NCBI RefSeq assembly: GCF_020687805.1
Contig: NZ_JAJEWQ010000005.1
Location: 221,271-285,270, forward strand
Origin: Planctobacterium marinum
Lineage (GTDB): Bacteria > Pseudomonadota > Gammaproteobacteria > Enterobacterales > Alteromonadaceae
Reading direction: 5' to 3'
Length of the DNA stretch: 64,000 nt
A program made the position numbers and the translations under genes. Shown piece by piece: positions 33,522 through 42,817 of the stretch. Under the pieces are notes generated by a model, which saw only the letters and a list, made by a program, of their open reading frames with translations, was not told the origin of the DNA and ran no database searches. Position 1 is the stretch's first letter. Each line of letters starts with the position of its first letter.

Positions 33522-33860
33522 ATGAATAGTAAATCCAAGCACCCAGTTCCAGCATTATTTGAGCGTTTAGGTATGCCATCAGTCAAAACATGTGATGAAT
33601 TTACAATCACCTATAAAGATGGATTATTGGAAGCATCTGTTAAAAGAAGGTCAGGAAAAGTAGAAACGATCACACAAACTATATCTGGTAAGGGTTTCAG
33701 TCAATTGACTAACTTTAATCCCAATGAGATGTCTCAAACAGAACGAAACGCAATGATTAATAAGCTTTATAACGATGGAAGAGGTGATAGCCAGTCCAAA
33801 ATAGCTAAGACTTTTGGACTAACTCAGTCACAAGTTTCAAGAATCATTAAGAATTCTTAG
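33522..33860 (+). CDS. Small HTH DNA-binding regulator of the element
   Basis: A 112-residue protein. The C-terminus DGRGDSQSKIAKTFGLTQSQVSRIIKNS is a clear helix-turn-helix of the resolvase/KorB kind (Q-S-x-I-A-K-x-F-G-L-T-x-S-x-V-S-R-I). The first 75 residues are beta-rich and charged, with no recognised domain. ATG 33522 is chosen because the longer frame from 33462 starts inside a consensus promoter. It has its own promoter and a palindrome that may be its operator, and it lies 80 bases inside the right end. It may control the cargo or the ends; target unknown. Confidence 0.7.
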   Translation: MNSKSKHPVPALFERLGMPSVKTCDEFTITYKDGLLEASVKRRSGKVETITQTISGKGFSQLTNFNPNEMSQTERNAMINKLYNDGRGDSQSKIAKTFGLTQSQVSRIIKNS

Positions 33861-33940
33861 CTTTAATCATCAAAATATGACAGCTTAGGTTTCTATTTAA
33901 TCACAATCAATTTGATTGCTCTATGTGCAATCTATTTTTT

Positions 33941-34007
33941 GGTATGAAACTATATTACTTAGTATGGTACTTTAATACTTAGTATGCATCTTTATTCCTC
34001 TCCCACA
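33941..34007 (-). repeat. Tn7-like right end with three abutting TnsB-type sites
   Basis: Read inward from 34007: TGTGGGAG, then sites at 33999–33981 (AGGAATAAAGATGCATACT), 33980–33961 (AAGTATTAAAGTACCATACT) and 33960–33941 (AAGTAATATAGTTTCATACC). The sites follow each other at 20-base steps, as in the compact right end of Tn7. A degenerate fourth site may continue to 33921. Confidence 0.88.
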
Positions 34008-34012
34008 TAGAA
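34008..34012. repeat. Right target-site duplication TAGAA
   Basis: TAGAA directly follows the right tip and equals the five bases before the left tip at 28900. Its centre is about 23 bases from the glmS stop codon, the usual Tn7 insertion position. Confidence 0.85.
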
Positions 34013-34032
34013 AAGGCCTTTCGGCCTTTTTT
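34011..34032 (-). terminator. glmS: glmS terminator
   Basis: Arms AAAAGGCC (34011–34018) and GGCCTTTT (34023–34030) with a four-base loop lie immediately after the glmS stop. The Tn7-like element inserted at the distal foot of this hairpin and left it intact. Confidence 0.75.
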
Positions 34033-35865
34033 CTACTCCACCGTGACGCTCTTGGCGAGATTGCGAGGTTGATCTACGTCGGTGCCTTTAATGATGGCGA
34101 CATGGTAGGACAACAGTTGCAGCGGTACGGTGTACACCATGGGAGCAATGATGTCGTCAACGTGAGGGACGTTAATCACCCGCATAGTGTCGTCGCTCTG
34201 GAAGTTGGCGTCTTTGTCGGCAAACACATACATGATGCCGCCACGGGCGCGTACTTCAGCCACATTGGATTTCAGTTTTTCCAGTAACTGGTCGTTGGGA
34301 GCCACTACAATAACCGGCATTTCATCGTCGATCAGAGCCAGCGGGCCGTGTTTTAATTCGCCAGAGGCATAGGCTTCTGCGTGGATGTAAGAGATTTCTT
34401 TAAGCTTTAACGCCCCTTCCATTGCAATAGGATAGTGCTCGCCACGGCCGAGAAACAGTGAGTGATGCTTATTAGCAAATTCCGGTGCCAGTTTTTCGAT
34501 GGTGCTATTCAGGTTTAACACTTCTTCTAACTTGCTGGGCAGGGTGTGCAGGGCATGAATAATCTTTTGTTGTTTCTCTTTAGCCAAACCGTTCAGTTGA
34601 CCCAGTTTCAGAGTAAACAACAACAAGGCTGTGAGCTGAGTGGTAAAGGCTTTGGTGGAGGCAACACCAATTTCCGCACCGGCTTTGGTCATGTAGGCCA
34701 GATCCGATTCACGTACCATGGAAGAACCCGGTACGTTACAGATGGTTAAGCTGGTGAGATAACCCAATTCTTTAGACAAGCGCAATGCCGCAAGGGTATC
34801 AGCGGTTTCACCGGACTGAGAAATGGTCAGCAGCAGACTGTTACTGTGTACATGGGATTTGCGGTAGCGAAACTCGGAGGCAATTTCCACGTTACAGGAG
34901 ACATTAGCCAGTTCTTCCAGCCAGTAACGCGCCACCAGGCCAGCGTGGTAACTGGTACCACAGGCGACGATTTGCACGTGTTGTACCTGACTCAGCAGTT
35001 CTTCCGAATGCCGCCCGAATAAATCGGTAGATAAATCATTGTCTGACAAACGACCTTCCAAAGCATTGCGTGTAACAATGGGTTGTTCGTAGATCTCTTT
35101 CATCATGTAGTGGCGGTAGCCCGCTTTATCACCGGCGTCGTGCTCCACTTCAGAATCGTGGATTTCGCGGGTAACAGCTTCGCCACCTTTATCAAAGATA
35201 CGTACTTCGGTACGGGTTACTTCGGCCACATCGCCTTCTTCTAAAAAGATAAAACGGCGGGTTACCGGCAACAACGCCAACTGATCGGAGGCGATAAAGT
35301 TTTCGCCAATACCCAGGCCAATAACCAGTGGACTACCGGAGCGCGCAACCACCAGCTTTTCAGGATCTTCCAGGTCCATAACCACGGTACCGTAAGCACC
35401 GTGAAAACCGTCTACACTCTCCTGCACGGCTTTGAGCAAATCGCTGCTGGTTTGCATTTTGTGGTGAATAGTGTGCGCAATAGTTTCGGTATCGGTCTGG
35501 CTTTCGTAGGTGTAACCCTCACTGCTTAGCCTGCTACTGAGTGGCTCGTAGTTTTCGATAATACCGTTGTGTACTACAGCAATTCGGTCAGTTGAAAAAT
35601 GAGGGTGGGCGTTGCTTTCCGTCACACCGCCATGAGTAGCCCAACGGGTATGGGCAATACCAATCGCACCTTTTACCGGAGACTCTTTGATGGCATCCTG
35701 TAGGGCTTTTACCTTACCCACCCGGCGTACCCGTTGCAGGCTGTTGTTTTCGGTAATGACCGCGACACCGGCGGAATCATAACCGCGATATTCCAGCCTG
35801 CGCAGACCTTCCACCAAAATAGGCACGACATTCCGTTCTGCAATTGCCCCCACTATTCCACACAT
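34033..35865 (-). CDS. glmS: Glutamine–fructose-6-phosphate aminotransferase
   Basis: A 610-residue enzyme converting fructose-6-phosphate and glutamine to glucosamine-6-phosphate, the first step of amino-sugar synthesis for peptidoglycan and LPS. The N-terminal nucleophile Cys2 follows the Met in MCGIVGA; the glutaminase domain (to about 240) has [13 protein letters not shown] and HTRWATHG. Two SIS domains follow ([15 protein letters not shown], then [21 protein letters not shown]) and the C-terminus is [13 protein letters not shown]. It lies 29 bases behind the DeoR-family gene and its 3' end is the target of the Tn7-like element. Confidence 0.98.
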   Translation of the reverse strand: MCGIVGAIAERNVVPILVEGLRRLEYRGYDSAGVAVITENNSLQRVRRVGKVKALQDAIKESPVKGAIGIAHTRWATHGGVTESNAHPHFSTDRIAVVHNGIIENYEPLSSRLSSEGYTYESQTDTETIAHTIHHKMQTSSDLLKAVQESVDGFHGAYGTVVMDLEDPEKLVVARSGSPLVIGLGIGENFIASDQLALLPVTRRFIFLEEGDVAEVTRTEVRIFDKGGEAVTREIHDSEVEHDAGDKAGYRHYMMKEIYEQPIVTRNALEGRLSDNDLSTDLFGRHSEELLSQVQHVQIVACGTSYHAGLVARYWLEELANVSCNVEIASEFRYRKSHVHSNSLLLTISQSGETADTLAALRLSKELGYLTSLTICNVPGSSMVRESDLAYMTKAGAEIGVASTKAFTTQLTALLLFTLKLGQLNGLAKEKQQKIIHALHTLPSKLEEVLNLNSTIEKLAPEFANKHHSLFLGRGEHYPIAMEGALKLKEISYIHAEAYASGELKHGPLALIDDEMPVIVVAPNDQLLEKLKSNVAEVRARGGIMYVFADKDANFQSDDTMRVINVPHVDDIIAPMVYTVPLQLLSYHVAIIKGTDVDQPRNLAKSVTVE

Positions 35866-35894
35866 AGTATTTCTCTCGTTGTTAATTTTGTTCG

Positions 35895-36662
35895 TTAAAC
35901 GGCGACGCGGGTTACCGCTACATGATTGCTTTGTAGCTGACTCACCGCATCATCGCCCAGTTGATCGTCGGTTATAAGTTGCGAGATTTGCTGCCACGGC
36001 AACTCTAAATTAGGCATCTTGCGCTCAAACTTTTCTGATTCCGCTAACACCACCACGGTTTTTGCTACCCGCGTCATGGCGAGGGTCAGTTGCGTAAACT
36101 CGTTAAAGGTGGTGGTGCCTCTGGCCAGATCCACACCCGAAGCCCCCACAAACGCCACATCAAAGTTGTAGGAGGTCACCATTTGTTCTGCCATCGCGCC
36201 CTGAAACGACTGGCTTTGCACATCCCAGGTACCGCCTGTCATCAATAGGGTAGGCTCCGGCTCCAGCTCCAGTACTTCCTGTGCGGTATTCATGGAGTTG
36301 GTCATCACCACCAGGCCGCGTTTGTTCTTTAAAAAAGGCACAAGGGCATGAGTGGTGGTACCGGAATCAATCAATATGCGATCGTGATCCTGAATCAACT
36401 CAGCCGCAGCTTTAGCAATCGCTATCTTTCGCTTTGAAACTTCTTCAATTACTTCTTTGCTTTCACCCGGAGAAAGGATCGCGCCGCCGTGACGACGCAA
36501 TACCAAACCACTTTGCTCCAGAGCTGCTAAATCCTTTCGAATGGTTACTTCTGAAGTGGCAAATTCTCTGGCCATTTGTTCAACGCTGAGTTCACCTCGC
36601 TGCTCCAATGCAGAGACAATCTGGCGACGACGTTGCTGGGTATTACGTTTCAAAACAAGCAC
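35895..36662 (-). CDS. DeoR-family transcriptional regulator linked to glmS
   Basis: A 255-residue repressor-type protein: N-terminal DeoR winged helix ([24 protein letters not shown], then [11 protein letters not shown]) and a C-terminal sugar-phosphate-binding DeoRC domain with [11 protein letters not shown] and [12 protein letters not shown]. Upstream of glmS by 29 bases, it probably senses an amino-sugar phosphate and controls glmS. The frame can start at GTG 36662 or, more like other family members (KRNTQQRRR), at TTG 36653, which has AAGGTG six bases upstream. A palindromic operator directly precedes it, suggesting autoregulation. Confidence 0.9.
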   Translation of the reverse strand: MLVLKRNTQQRRRQIVSALEQRGELSVEQMAREFATSEVTIRKDLAALEQSGLVLRRHGGAILSPGESKEVIEEVSKRKIAIAKAAAELIQDHDRILIDSGTTTHALVPFLKNKRGLVVMTNSMNTAQEVLELEPEPTLLMTGGTWDVQSQSFQGAMAEQMVTSYNFDVAFVGASGVDLARGTTTFNEFTQLTLAMTRVAKTVVVLAESEKFERKMPNLELPWQQISQLITDDQLGDDAVSQLQSNHVAVTRVAV

Positions 36663-36663
36663 C

Positions 36664-36705
36664 TTAAGTTTCGTTTCGAAACATATTATTCAAAACGAAA
36701 CTTAA
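36664..36705. promoter_or_regulatory. Palindromic operator upstream of DeoR regulator
   Basis: TTAAGTTTCGTTT (36664–36676) and its exact complement AAACGAAACTTAA (36693–36705) are separated by 16 bases; between them lies CGAAAC, so GTTTCG/CGAAAC half-sites occur four times. The repeat begins directly at the start of the regulator gene. Multiple half-sites of this kind suit DeoR-family oligomers. Confidence 0.7.
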
Positions 36706-37123
36706 TGCAAGCAAAAATAGCCGAACTGGCAGGTAAAACAGAGGTTAATTGGAAAACTTTTTTGAGCAACATTCGAACATGGCCAGCTCTAATCAGAGCC
36801 AAAAGCTAATTAATTTGGATTTGCCCAGAAATTTTGAGGCGGGACTACCAACCAGCCCTAAGATTTCTTAGTTGAGTTTAATGGTATATAGGCTTTTTTC
36901 GACGCCGGCGTCTAATTTAAAGCACTACCATTTAATTAATATCATTGTCGGGGCGCCGACTACGCGTAAAGGGGAATAGGGTTTTGTACTTCGAACAAAC
37001 GCTGACCTTACTGAATCCATATAAGAGTCACTTTGGCTTTACTTTAAAAAAGGAATATTTAGTTTCTGGACTTTGTGGTCATAAAACAAGTATTCATGCT
37101 CTCATCCTGGTGAGAAAAGCACT
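36706..37123. other. Intergenic region between glmU and the DeoR gene
   Basis: About 420 AT-rich bases. Frames present here are short and run into glmU in the wrong strand, so I see no gene. It should contain the promoter of the regulator–glmS operon. GGTATATAG near 36880 could be a -10, but no clear -35 was identified. Confidence 0.4.
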
Positions 37124-37152
37124 AAAAAAGGCCGGACTGAAAAAGCCCGGCC
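37124..37152 (-). terminator. glmU: glmU terminator
   Basis: On the minus strand GGCCGG–loop–CCGGCC is followed by six T, 23 bases after the glmU stop codon. Confidence 0.85.
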
Positions 37153-37174
37153 TGATACCTGAAAGCTGTAGAAC

Positions 37175-38533
37175 TTATTTTTTGACCGGGCGCGCCCAGC
37201 CAGTGACATTGCGCTGCTTACCGCGGGCAATGGCCAGTTGTTCACTTTCGACGGTCTTGGTGATCACCGAACCGGCACCTACTGTCGCATCTTTGCCAAT
37301 AGTCACCGGGGCCACCAGCGAACTGTTGGAGCCGATAAAAGCCCCTTCGCCAATGTCGGTTTTGAATTTATTAACGCCGTCATAGTTGCAGGTAATGGTG
37401 CCGGCCCCGATATTCGCGCCCGCGCCCACAGTGGCATCGCCTAAATAAGTCAGGTGATTGGCCTTGGCGCCCTCACCCAACTCGGTTTTTTTCATCTCTA
37501 CAAAGTTGCCCACTTTGGCTTTGGCCTTCATCACTGAACCGGGGCGCAGGCGTGCGTATGGTCCGACATTGCAGTCAGTACCAACCACTGCCTGTTCAAT
37601 ACTGGAAAAGGCCTCGATTACCGTACCATCAGCAATTTCACAGTCTTTGAGAATACAATTCGCACCGATTTTTACTTTGCTTCCTAAGACAACCTTGCCT
37701 TCCAACACTACGTTCACGTCGATGCTGACATCTGTGCCGGTACTCACGTCACCGCGAATGTCGATGCGGTTAGGATCGGCCAGGCTAACACCGTTAAGCA
37801 TCAGTGTTTGTGCCTGTTGCCATTGATAAGCCCGCTCAATTTTGGCCAGTTGCACCCGATTGTTAATGCCTTCTACTTCTACAGCCGAGCTGGCCTGCGT
37901 GGCTTTTATCACCTTGTTTTCTTCTGCGGCCATAGCAATGACGTCAGTGAGGTAATATTCCTGCTGCGCGTTGTTGTTTTCCAGTTGGCCCAGCCAGCAC
38001 TTCAGATCAGCACCACCCATGATCATGATACCGGTGTTAATTTCCTGAATTTGTCGTTGTGCTGCACTGGCATCTTTGTGCTCAACAATGGCTTTTACCT
38101 GATCACCATCACGCACAATGCGCCCCATGCCGGACGGGTCATCCAGCACCACGGTTAACAGCACCAAATCCGCTTCTGCTTTAGTGGCTATCAACGACTG
38201 CAAGGTCTCGGCTTTGATCAGGGGCGCATCGCCCACCAGAATCAAGACATCGTCGTCATCCTGAATATGCGGGACAGCCTGCATAACTGCGTGGCCCGTA
38301 CCCAATTGTTCTGTCTGTAAACACCAGTTTAGGCTGTTATGCGCTAATGCGGATTGCAGTTGCTCTGCGCCATGACCATAAATGAGGTTGATTTGTGCTG
38401 CGCCCACTTCGCCCAGAGTATCAATAATGTGTTGCACCATGGGCTTGCCCGCGATGGGATGTAACACTTTGGGTAACTCTGACTTCATACGGGTGCCTTT
38501 ACCGGCAGCCAAAACAACGGCAGAAACTGACAT
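37175..38533 (-). CDS. glmU: Bifunctional GlmU (uridyltransferase / acetyltransferase)
   Basis: A 452-residue enzyme that acetylates glucosamine-1-phosphate and couples it to UTP, producing UDP-GlcNAc. The N-terminal nucleotidyltransferase domain starts [21 protein letters not shown]; the C-terminal half (from about 250) is a left-handed beta-helix of hexapeptide repeats ([19 protein letters not shown]), ending with the acetyltransferase segment [25 protein letters not shown] sequence (here CNYDGVNKF). Length is standard. It has its own terminator, and the glmS operon lies downstream on the same strand. Confidence 0.97.
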   Translation of the reverse strand: MSVSAVVLAAGKGTRMKSELPKVLHPIAGKPMVQHIIDTLGEVGAAQINLIYGHGAEQLQSALAHNSLNWCLQTEQLGTGHAVMQAVPHIQDDDDVLILVGDAPLIKAETLQSLIATKAEADLVLLTVVLDDPSGMGRIVRDGDQVKAIVEHKDASAAQRQIQEINTGIMIMGGADLKCWLGQLENNNAQQEYYLTDVIAMAAEENKVIKATQASSAVEVEGINNRVQLAKIERAYQWQQAQTLMLNGVSLADPNRIDIRGDVSTGTDVSIDVNVVLEGKVVLGSKVKIGANCILKDCEIADGTVIEAFSSIEQAVVGTDCNVGPYARLRPGSVMKAKAKVGNFVEMKKTELGEGAKANHLTYLGDATVGAGANIGAGTITCNYDGVNKFKTDIGEGAFIGSNSSLVAPVTIGKDATVGAGSVITKTVESEQLAIARGKQRNVTGWARPVKK

Positions 38534-38646
38534 AACTCATCCTTTGCAAAAAATTGTGCTTATTGTAACGAATGCAACTCACCCTGCAATGAAAAGCCGT
38601 CGCCAATTTGGCAGATAAGGTATGATTTGCGGCCTTCGCTTACTTT

Positions 38647-39420
38647 TCAGGAAAGTGTAAACGAACCCTGAGTGTGGATTTGCAGCACTTTTTGGGCTGA
38701 TATCACCGCCGGTGTAGTGCCATTGGCGGCCCCCACATCCAGATACAGGGTATTGCCCAGATACACCGGATTGCCGCCGGTCATAATAGTGTGCCCCACC
38801 ACCACTTTGTCGATACCGGACACCTGATGAGTTTCCCGTTGCTGCGGACTGGAAGTCACTTCCGGCTGCTGATACTGGCGTGCCAGTAACGCATTGTCGC
38901 GGTACCATAGCAGGTGCTTTTGAATATCTGCAGCGGCTAAACATTCCTGTCTGAGCCACTGATTTCCCGGCACAGCCGCATGCACGATACCAATGCGTCC
39001 TGACTCGGTTTCCAGCTCAATAGCCATGGGCAGGGATTTTACTTTCTCCAACATGGCAGCCACTTTGAGTGCCATATCGGATTTAGGATGGTACCAGTCG
39101 CCACCATTGAAGGTTTGCCAGTTGAGAATATCAGCAATATTGCCTTTGCCTGCCATGGCATCCAGTCCTTTGAGCAACATTTGTTCGTGATTGCCCATTA
39201 CCGCATAAAACCAGGGTTTGTTCAGAAGCTGCAGGGTTTTCAGTGAGTCAGGTCCACGATCGATAAGATCGCCAACACTAAACAAGCGATCCCCCTGTTG
39301 TGGATCAAACCCCAATTGTGCGAGACGCTTAATCAGCAGTTCGTACTGGCCGTGGATATCCCCCACGATCCAGGCGCGTTCACTGGCAATAGTAAACTTC
39401 TGATAAAGCTGGTTGCTCAT
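38647..39420 (-). CDS. PPP-family metallophosphatase (PrpA/ApaH-like)
   Basis: A 257-residue calcineurin-like phosphatase. The bimetal motifs are present in order: GDIHGQYELL (19–28), GDLIDRGPDSL (50–60) and GNHEQMLL (75–82), with a later VVGHTIMTGG. The arrangement matches bacterial PPP serine/threonine phosphatases (PrpA/PrpB) and the related diadenosine tetraphosphatase ApaH; length and the GNHEQML context favour PrpA. It lies alone between glmU and the thi operon, about 140 bases downstream of thiF on the same strand. Confidence 0.82.
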   Translation of the reverse strand: MSNQLYQKFTIASERAWIVGDIHGQYELLIKRLAQLGFDPQQGDRLFSVGDLIDRGPDSLKTLQLLNKPWFYAVMGNHEQMLLKGLDAMAGKGNIADILNWQTFNGGDWYHPKSDMALKVAAMLEKVKSLPMAIELETESGRIGIVHAAVPGNQWLRQECLAAADIQKHLLWYRDNALLARQYQQPEVTSSPQQRETHQVSGIDKVVVGHTIMTGGNPVYLGNTLYLDVGAANGTTPAVISAQKVLQIHTQGSFTLS

Positions 39421-39557
39421 GTAATAGTGCGTCAGAAAACAGTTCTGCCGCGACAGAATCCTCAGGTGTTGGGTCTATACTGATTTTAGAAGCAAACCGC
39501 CATTCCCGAAACCACAGTTTTATGTTACCCCGTGTAAGTGCTGATGAATCCGGAGAA

Positions 39558-40295
39558 CTAAGCACAGAGGGAGCACTGCGTATTTTGATGAATATGCATG
39601 TTTTGCCATTGCAGAGTTTGCCAGTTTACCTGCACAAATTGGTTTTCTGATTTATTTCCGGCCAGGATTAACAACGCCTGCGTGGCCTGCATTGTGCCCA
39701 TCGTACCCACAACGGGCCCTAAAATTCCCTGGTTGAGGCAATTTTCGACCGGCAATTCACCCTCGCCAAACAAGCATTGATAACATCCCTGTCGGGATTG
39801 TTGCTGAGCGTGATGGCACAGCCACAGCTGCCCGCTCAGCTGCGATGCTGCCGCCCCTACCAGGTTTACCTGATTTCGGAAACACCATTGGTTAATGTCA
39901 AAGCGGGCTTTAAAGTTGTCCGAGCAATCCAGTACTAACTGAGGTTTGACGACTATGTCAGCGTCTGGCGTAAAAGCCCGGTTTTGCACCTGAATCAGAC
40001 AATCGGGGTTGATTCCCTGTAATTGGGTTTTTGCCGCCTCCACCTTAAAACGGCCAATATCTTCGGCGCGATACAAGAGTTGTCTGGGCAGATTGGTTGC
40101 ACTGACAGTATCCGCATCCCAGATGGAGATCTGCCCCACTCCGGCAGCCACCAGATAACTCAATGCCGCACACCCCAGGCCACCTGCGCCTACCACCAGC
40201 ACATGACTGGCTGCAATCAATGCCTGTCCCTCCGGCTCAATTTGCGGCAGCACCATTTGCCGCACGTAACGTTTATCAGTACTGCTCTGGCTCAT
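39558..40295 (-). CDS. thiF: ThiF/MoeB-family adenylyltransferase, ThiS activation
   Basis: A 245-residue E1-like enzyme that adenylates the C-terminal glycine of ThiS before sulfur transfer. The nucleotide-binding VVGAGGLGCAALSYLVAAGV, the D-x-D region SIWDADTVSATNLPRQ, DCSDNFKARFDIN and two CxxC zinc pairs (CYQC and CSLC) are visible. The chosen ATG is at 40295; a longer frame from 40394 would run deep into thiE. It overlaps the thiDE gene by 20 bases and is the last gene of the thi operon. Confidence 0.9.
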   Translation of the reverse strand: MSQSSTDKRYVRQMVLPQIEPEGQALIAASHVLVVGAGGLGCAALSYLVAAGVGQISIWDADTVSATNLPRQLLYRAEDIGRFKVEAAKTQLQGINPDCLIQVQNRAFTPDADIVVKPQLVLDCSDNFKARFDINQWCFRNQVNLVGAAASQLSGQLWLCHHAQQQSRQGCYQCLFGEGELPVENCLNQGILGPVVGTMGTMQATQALLILAGNKSENQFVQVNWQTLQWQNMHIHQNTQCSLCA

Positions 40296-41790
40296 TTGCG
40301 ATACCCTGTTGTTGCAACAGTGACCGGAACTGGCGAACGCTTTCTTGCGGATCGTGCGCCTGAGTAATGGCGCTGACCACGGCGACAGAGCCAACTCCCG
40401 TAGACAATACTTCAGGCGCTCTTGCCAGATTAATGCCCCCTATTGCCACCAGCGGATAATCTTTCGCTAATTGCACCAGATGATGCAGTTTTTCTGTCCC
40501 CTGAATCTGTCCCGACATATCTTTGGTGTTTGTGGCAAATATCGCGCCGATAGCGATATAGCTGGGCCGTAACGACATGGCCCGCAATAACTCATAATAG
40601 CCGTGAGTAGATATACCCAGACGCAACCCCGCCTTTTGAATAGCGGTTAAATCAGCCGAGTCCAGGTCTTCCTGACCCAGATGTACGCCGTAACAATGAT
40701 GTTCAATGGCAAGCTGCCAGTAGTCATTGATAAACAATCTGGCCTGGTGAGCACGGGCCAGTTGATTGGCCTTGCGGATTTGCTCAGAGATAAATTGCAT
40801 ATCCCCGGTTTTGATGCGCAGCTGCAAAGTTTTAACGCCATAGTTTAGCAGTCGTTCGACCCATACCAGCGAATCCACCACAGGATACAGCCCCAATTGT
40901 TTTGTGTTGCAACGGGCAAAAGCGGCGGTTGGTAGTATCGCCTCTTGTACTGGATAATATTGCGGAAAGCTTTCAGCAGAAAAACGCAGCGCTTGCAGGC
41001 CCAACTTTGGCGCGCCGTCCCCTATGGACAAATGGTTTTGTATCCCCTGAAAAACCAGTGCTTTGGCCAGCACAAACGCCTCTTTTAGCGGGAGTCCTTT
41101 TACCAAGGCAGCCGCCAGTGCACTGGCCATAGTGCATCCCGTGCCGTGAGCATCGACGCCTGTTATGCGCTTAGTGCTCAATGCCAACACGTCGCTTTTG
41201 TCCAGCAACCAGTCGATGCTTTGCCCAGAATTCGGCCCATGGCCGCCTTTTAACAACACCCGGTTTACCGGTAGTTGCTGCAACCTGGCTAACAGGGTTT
41301 CACTATCCGGGTTGCCCTGGCTATCCGTCAGCCAAAGTGCTTCGTGCCAGTTGGCGGTTAATACATCCACGCGGAGCAACAGGAATTGAGTCAACGCCTG
41401 GCGGGTATCCTGTTGAGTAAGACGTTCACCGCCACCGGCCACCACCACGGGATCGAATATCACCTGCGGTTTTTTATTTTGCTGCTCAAGCCTCTGCAGC
41501 CAGTCACTCAACCACAACACCTGCTCTGTGCTGGCCAACAAACCAATCTTGATAACCTGTGGCAAACCATCCTGTGCCAACGCCAGTATCTGGCCGCTGA
41601 ATATCTCCAGCGCCACCGGATTAATGGTCGACACCCCCTGACTGTTTTGTACCGTTACCGCCGTGACAACCGTACTGCAGTACACTGCCAGTTTCTGCGC
41701 CGCCTTGATGTCCGCCTGAATACCGGCGCCCGCGTTACAATCAGAACCACCAATAGCCCAGATAAAAGCCTGTTTGTTGTCACTTTTCAT
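40276..41790 (-). CDS. thiDE: ThiD–ThiE fusion: HMP-P kinase and thiamine-phosphate synthase
   Basis: A 504-residue bifunctional enzyme. Residues 1 to about 265 are the ribokinase-fold HMP/HMP-P kinase ([20 protein letters not shown] near the start; [19 protein letters not shown] with the catalytic Asp/Gly loop). From about 295, the TIM-barrel ThiE domain shows [31 protein letters not shown] and [13 protein letters not shown]. Together they phosphorylate HMP-P and join it to thiazole phosphate to give thiamine phosphate. Start ATG overlaps the thiG stop (ATGA). Confidence 0.93.
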   Translation of the reverse strand: MKSDNKQAFIWAIGGSDCNAGAGIQADIKAAQKLAVYCSTVVTAVTVQNSQGVSTINPVALEIFSGQILALAQDGLPQVIKIGLLASTEQVLWLSDWLQRLEQQNKKPQVIFDPVVVAGGGERLTQQDTRQALTQFLLLRVDVLTANWHEALWLTDSQGNPDSETLLARLQQLPVNRVLLKGGHGPNSGQSIDWLLDKSDVLALSTKRITGVDAHGTGCTMASALAAALVKGLPLKEAFVLAKALVFQGIQNHLSIGDGAPKLGLQALRFSAESFPQYYPVQEAILPTAAFARCNTKQLGLYPVVDSLVWVERLLNYGVKTLQLRIKTGDMQFISEQIRKANQLARAHQARLFINDYWQLAIEHHCYGVHLGQEDLDSADLTAIQKAGLRLGISTHGYYELLRAMSLRPSYIAIGAIFATNTKDMSGQIQGTEKLHHLVQLAKDYPLVAIGGINLARAPEVLSTGVGSVAVVSAITQAHDPQESVRQFRSLLQQQGIANEPEQY

Positions 41791-42614
41791 GATTGTTGCC
41801 AAAAGGGTGTACCCAATACCGGAGTGGATGGACTGGCAGTTTCCCGGGATTGCATTTGTCCTGCCAGATAAGCGTCTCGCCCGGCTTGTACTGCCTGTCG
41901 AAATGCACCCGCCATCCGCACCGGATCAGCTGCCTGAGACACAGCGGTATTTAACAACACCGCATCAAACCCCAGCTCCATAGCCTGACAGGCATGCGAC
42001 GGACTCCCTATGCCGGCATCGACAATCAGATGCACATCCGGCAATCGGGCCCGCAGGGTTTTAAGTGCATAGGGATTGAGTAAACCTTTGCCGCTGCCGA
42101 TGGGCGCTCCCCAGGGCATCACAACCTGACACCCTGCCTCAACCAGACGCTGGCACAACACCAGGTCATCAGTGCTGTAGGGCAATACCTTAAATCCCTG
42201 GTTGATAAGCTCTGTTGTCGCTTCCAGCAAAGCAAAAGGGTCCGGTTGCAGATTGTAATCATCGCCGGTGACCTCCAGCTTAACCAGTTCTGTGGCAAAC
42301 ACCTCGCGACTCATTTGCGCCACCGTAATGGCTTCTTTGACGGTGCGACAGCCCGCCGTATTAGGCAATACCGGAACCCCGGTTTGTTTTACCAAATCCC
42401 AAAACTCAGCCCCGCCGGCAATACTGCCCTGACGACGTAAAGACACTGTCACCATGGCAGGTTGCGCCGTATTGATTGCCTGTTGCATCAGTTTCGGAGA
42501 CGGATATTGTGCCGTGCCTAAAAGCAGGCGACTGTTCTTAAAAAGTGATTGCGGGTAAGACATTTCTGACGATTCAATCTTATTTTTGATGGTGTCATTG
42601 TGGCCATTTAGCAT
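41787..42614 (-). CDS. thiG: Thiazole synthase
   Basis: A 275-residue TIM-barrel enzyme that forms thiazole phosphate from deoxyxylulose phosphate, dehydroglycine and ThiS-thiocarboxylate. Recognisable parts are [29 protein letters not shown] with the Schiff-base Lys, [20 protein letters not shown] and [27 protein letters not shown]. An ATG at 42563 (SYPQSLF) would give a length closer to E. coli ThiG; the upstream ATG is two bases from the thiS stop and both are possible. Confidence 0.93.
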   Translation of the reverse strand: MLNGHNDTIKNKIESSEMSYPQSLFKNSRLLLGTAQYPSPKLMQQAINTAQPAMVTVSLRRQGSIAGGAEFWDLVKQTGVPVLPNTAGCRTVKEAITVAQMSREVFATELVKLEVTGDDYNLQPDPFALLEATTELINQGFKVLPYSTDDLVLCQRLVEAGCQVVMPWGAPIGSGKGLLNPYALKTLRARLPDVHLIVDAGIGSPSHACQAMELGFDAVLLNTAVSQAADPVRMAGAFRQAVQAGRDAYLAGQMQSRETASPSTPVLGTPFWQQS

Positions 42615-42616
42615 TG

Positions 42617-42817
42617 TTATCCGCCTTGCATGGGTGACAGCACATCGATCTGGCTCCCCTCATGCAGAGTAGTGTGCTGATAGTTTTGTTTCGCCACAAA
42701 ATCGCCGTTTACTGACACGGCAAAGGCCTGTTTGGTGTCTACCATAGAGACTAAAAACGCATCAAGACTGTGATGCTCAGTGTGAATTAGTTCACCGTTA
42801 AATCGAATTTGCATCAT
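42617..42817 (-). CDS. thiS: Sulfur carrier protein ThiS
   Basis: A 66-residue ubiquitin-like protein ending in the essential Gly-Gly (SPMQGG), which is adenylated by ThiF and turned into a thiocarboxylate that donates sulfur to thiazole. The ATG at 42817 overlaps the thiO stop (TCATGATG); an upstream frame extension is not needed for the fold. It lies directly before thiG with a two-base gap. Confidence 0.92.
   Translation of the reverse strand: MMQIRFNGELIHTEHHSLDAFLVSMVDTKQAFAVSVNGDFVAKQNYQHTTLHEGSQIDVLSPMQGG

Larger units (their letters stand above)
28905..34007 (-). mobile_element. Non-autonomous Tn7-like element in attTn7 (5,103 bp)
   Basis: Bounded by inverted tips (TGTGGTTT left, TGTGGGAG right) and flanked by TAGAA duplications. 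TnsB-like sites (consensus AATAAAGTATCATACT) are spaced at the left (28913, 28979, 29034) and abut at 20-base steps at the right (33941–33999), the same asymmetry as in Tn7. The right tip is exactly 25 bases from the glmS stop codon with the right end facing glmS, the position and orientation dictated by TnsD. The interior is visibly AT-rich. No tnsA, B, C, D or E homologue is encoded, so it must have been mobilised by proteins supplied in trans. All cargo reads on the plus strand except a broken small gene at the left end. Confidence 0.9.
34008..34070 (-). other. attTn7: insertion point and TnsD target in glmS 3' end
   Basis: The 25 bases between the element and the glmS stop plus the last codons of glmS (encoding [13 protein letters not shown], nearly identical across bacteria) form the attachment site recognised by TnsD-type proteins. 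The site is still intact on the glmS side, so glmS function is preserved. Confidence 0.75.

Noticed and set aside
36945..37385. 146-codon plus-strand frame between the DeoR gene and glmU
   Set aside because: Its second half is antisense to the C-terminus of glmU and it crosses the glmU terminator; no ribosome-binding site.
39380..39565. 61-codon minus-strand frame between thiF and the phosphatase
   Set aside because: Overlaps both neighbouring genes and shows no protein-like conservation; likely the phosphatase upstream region.
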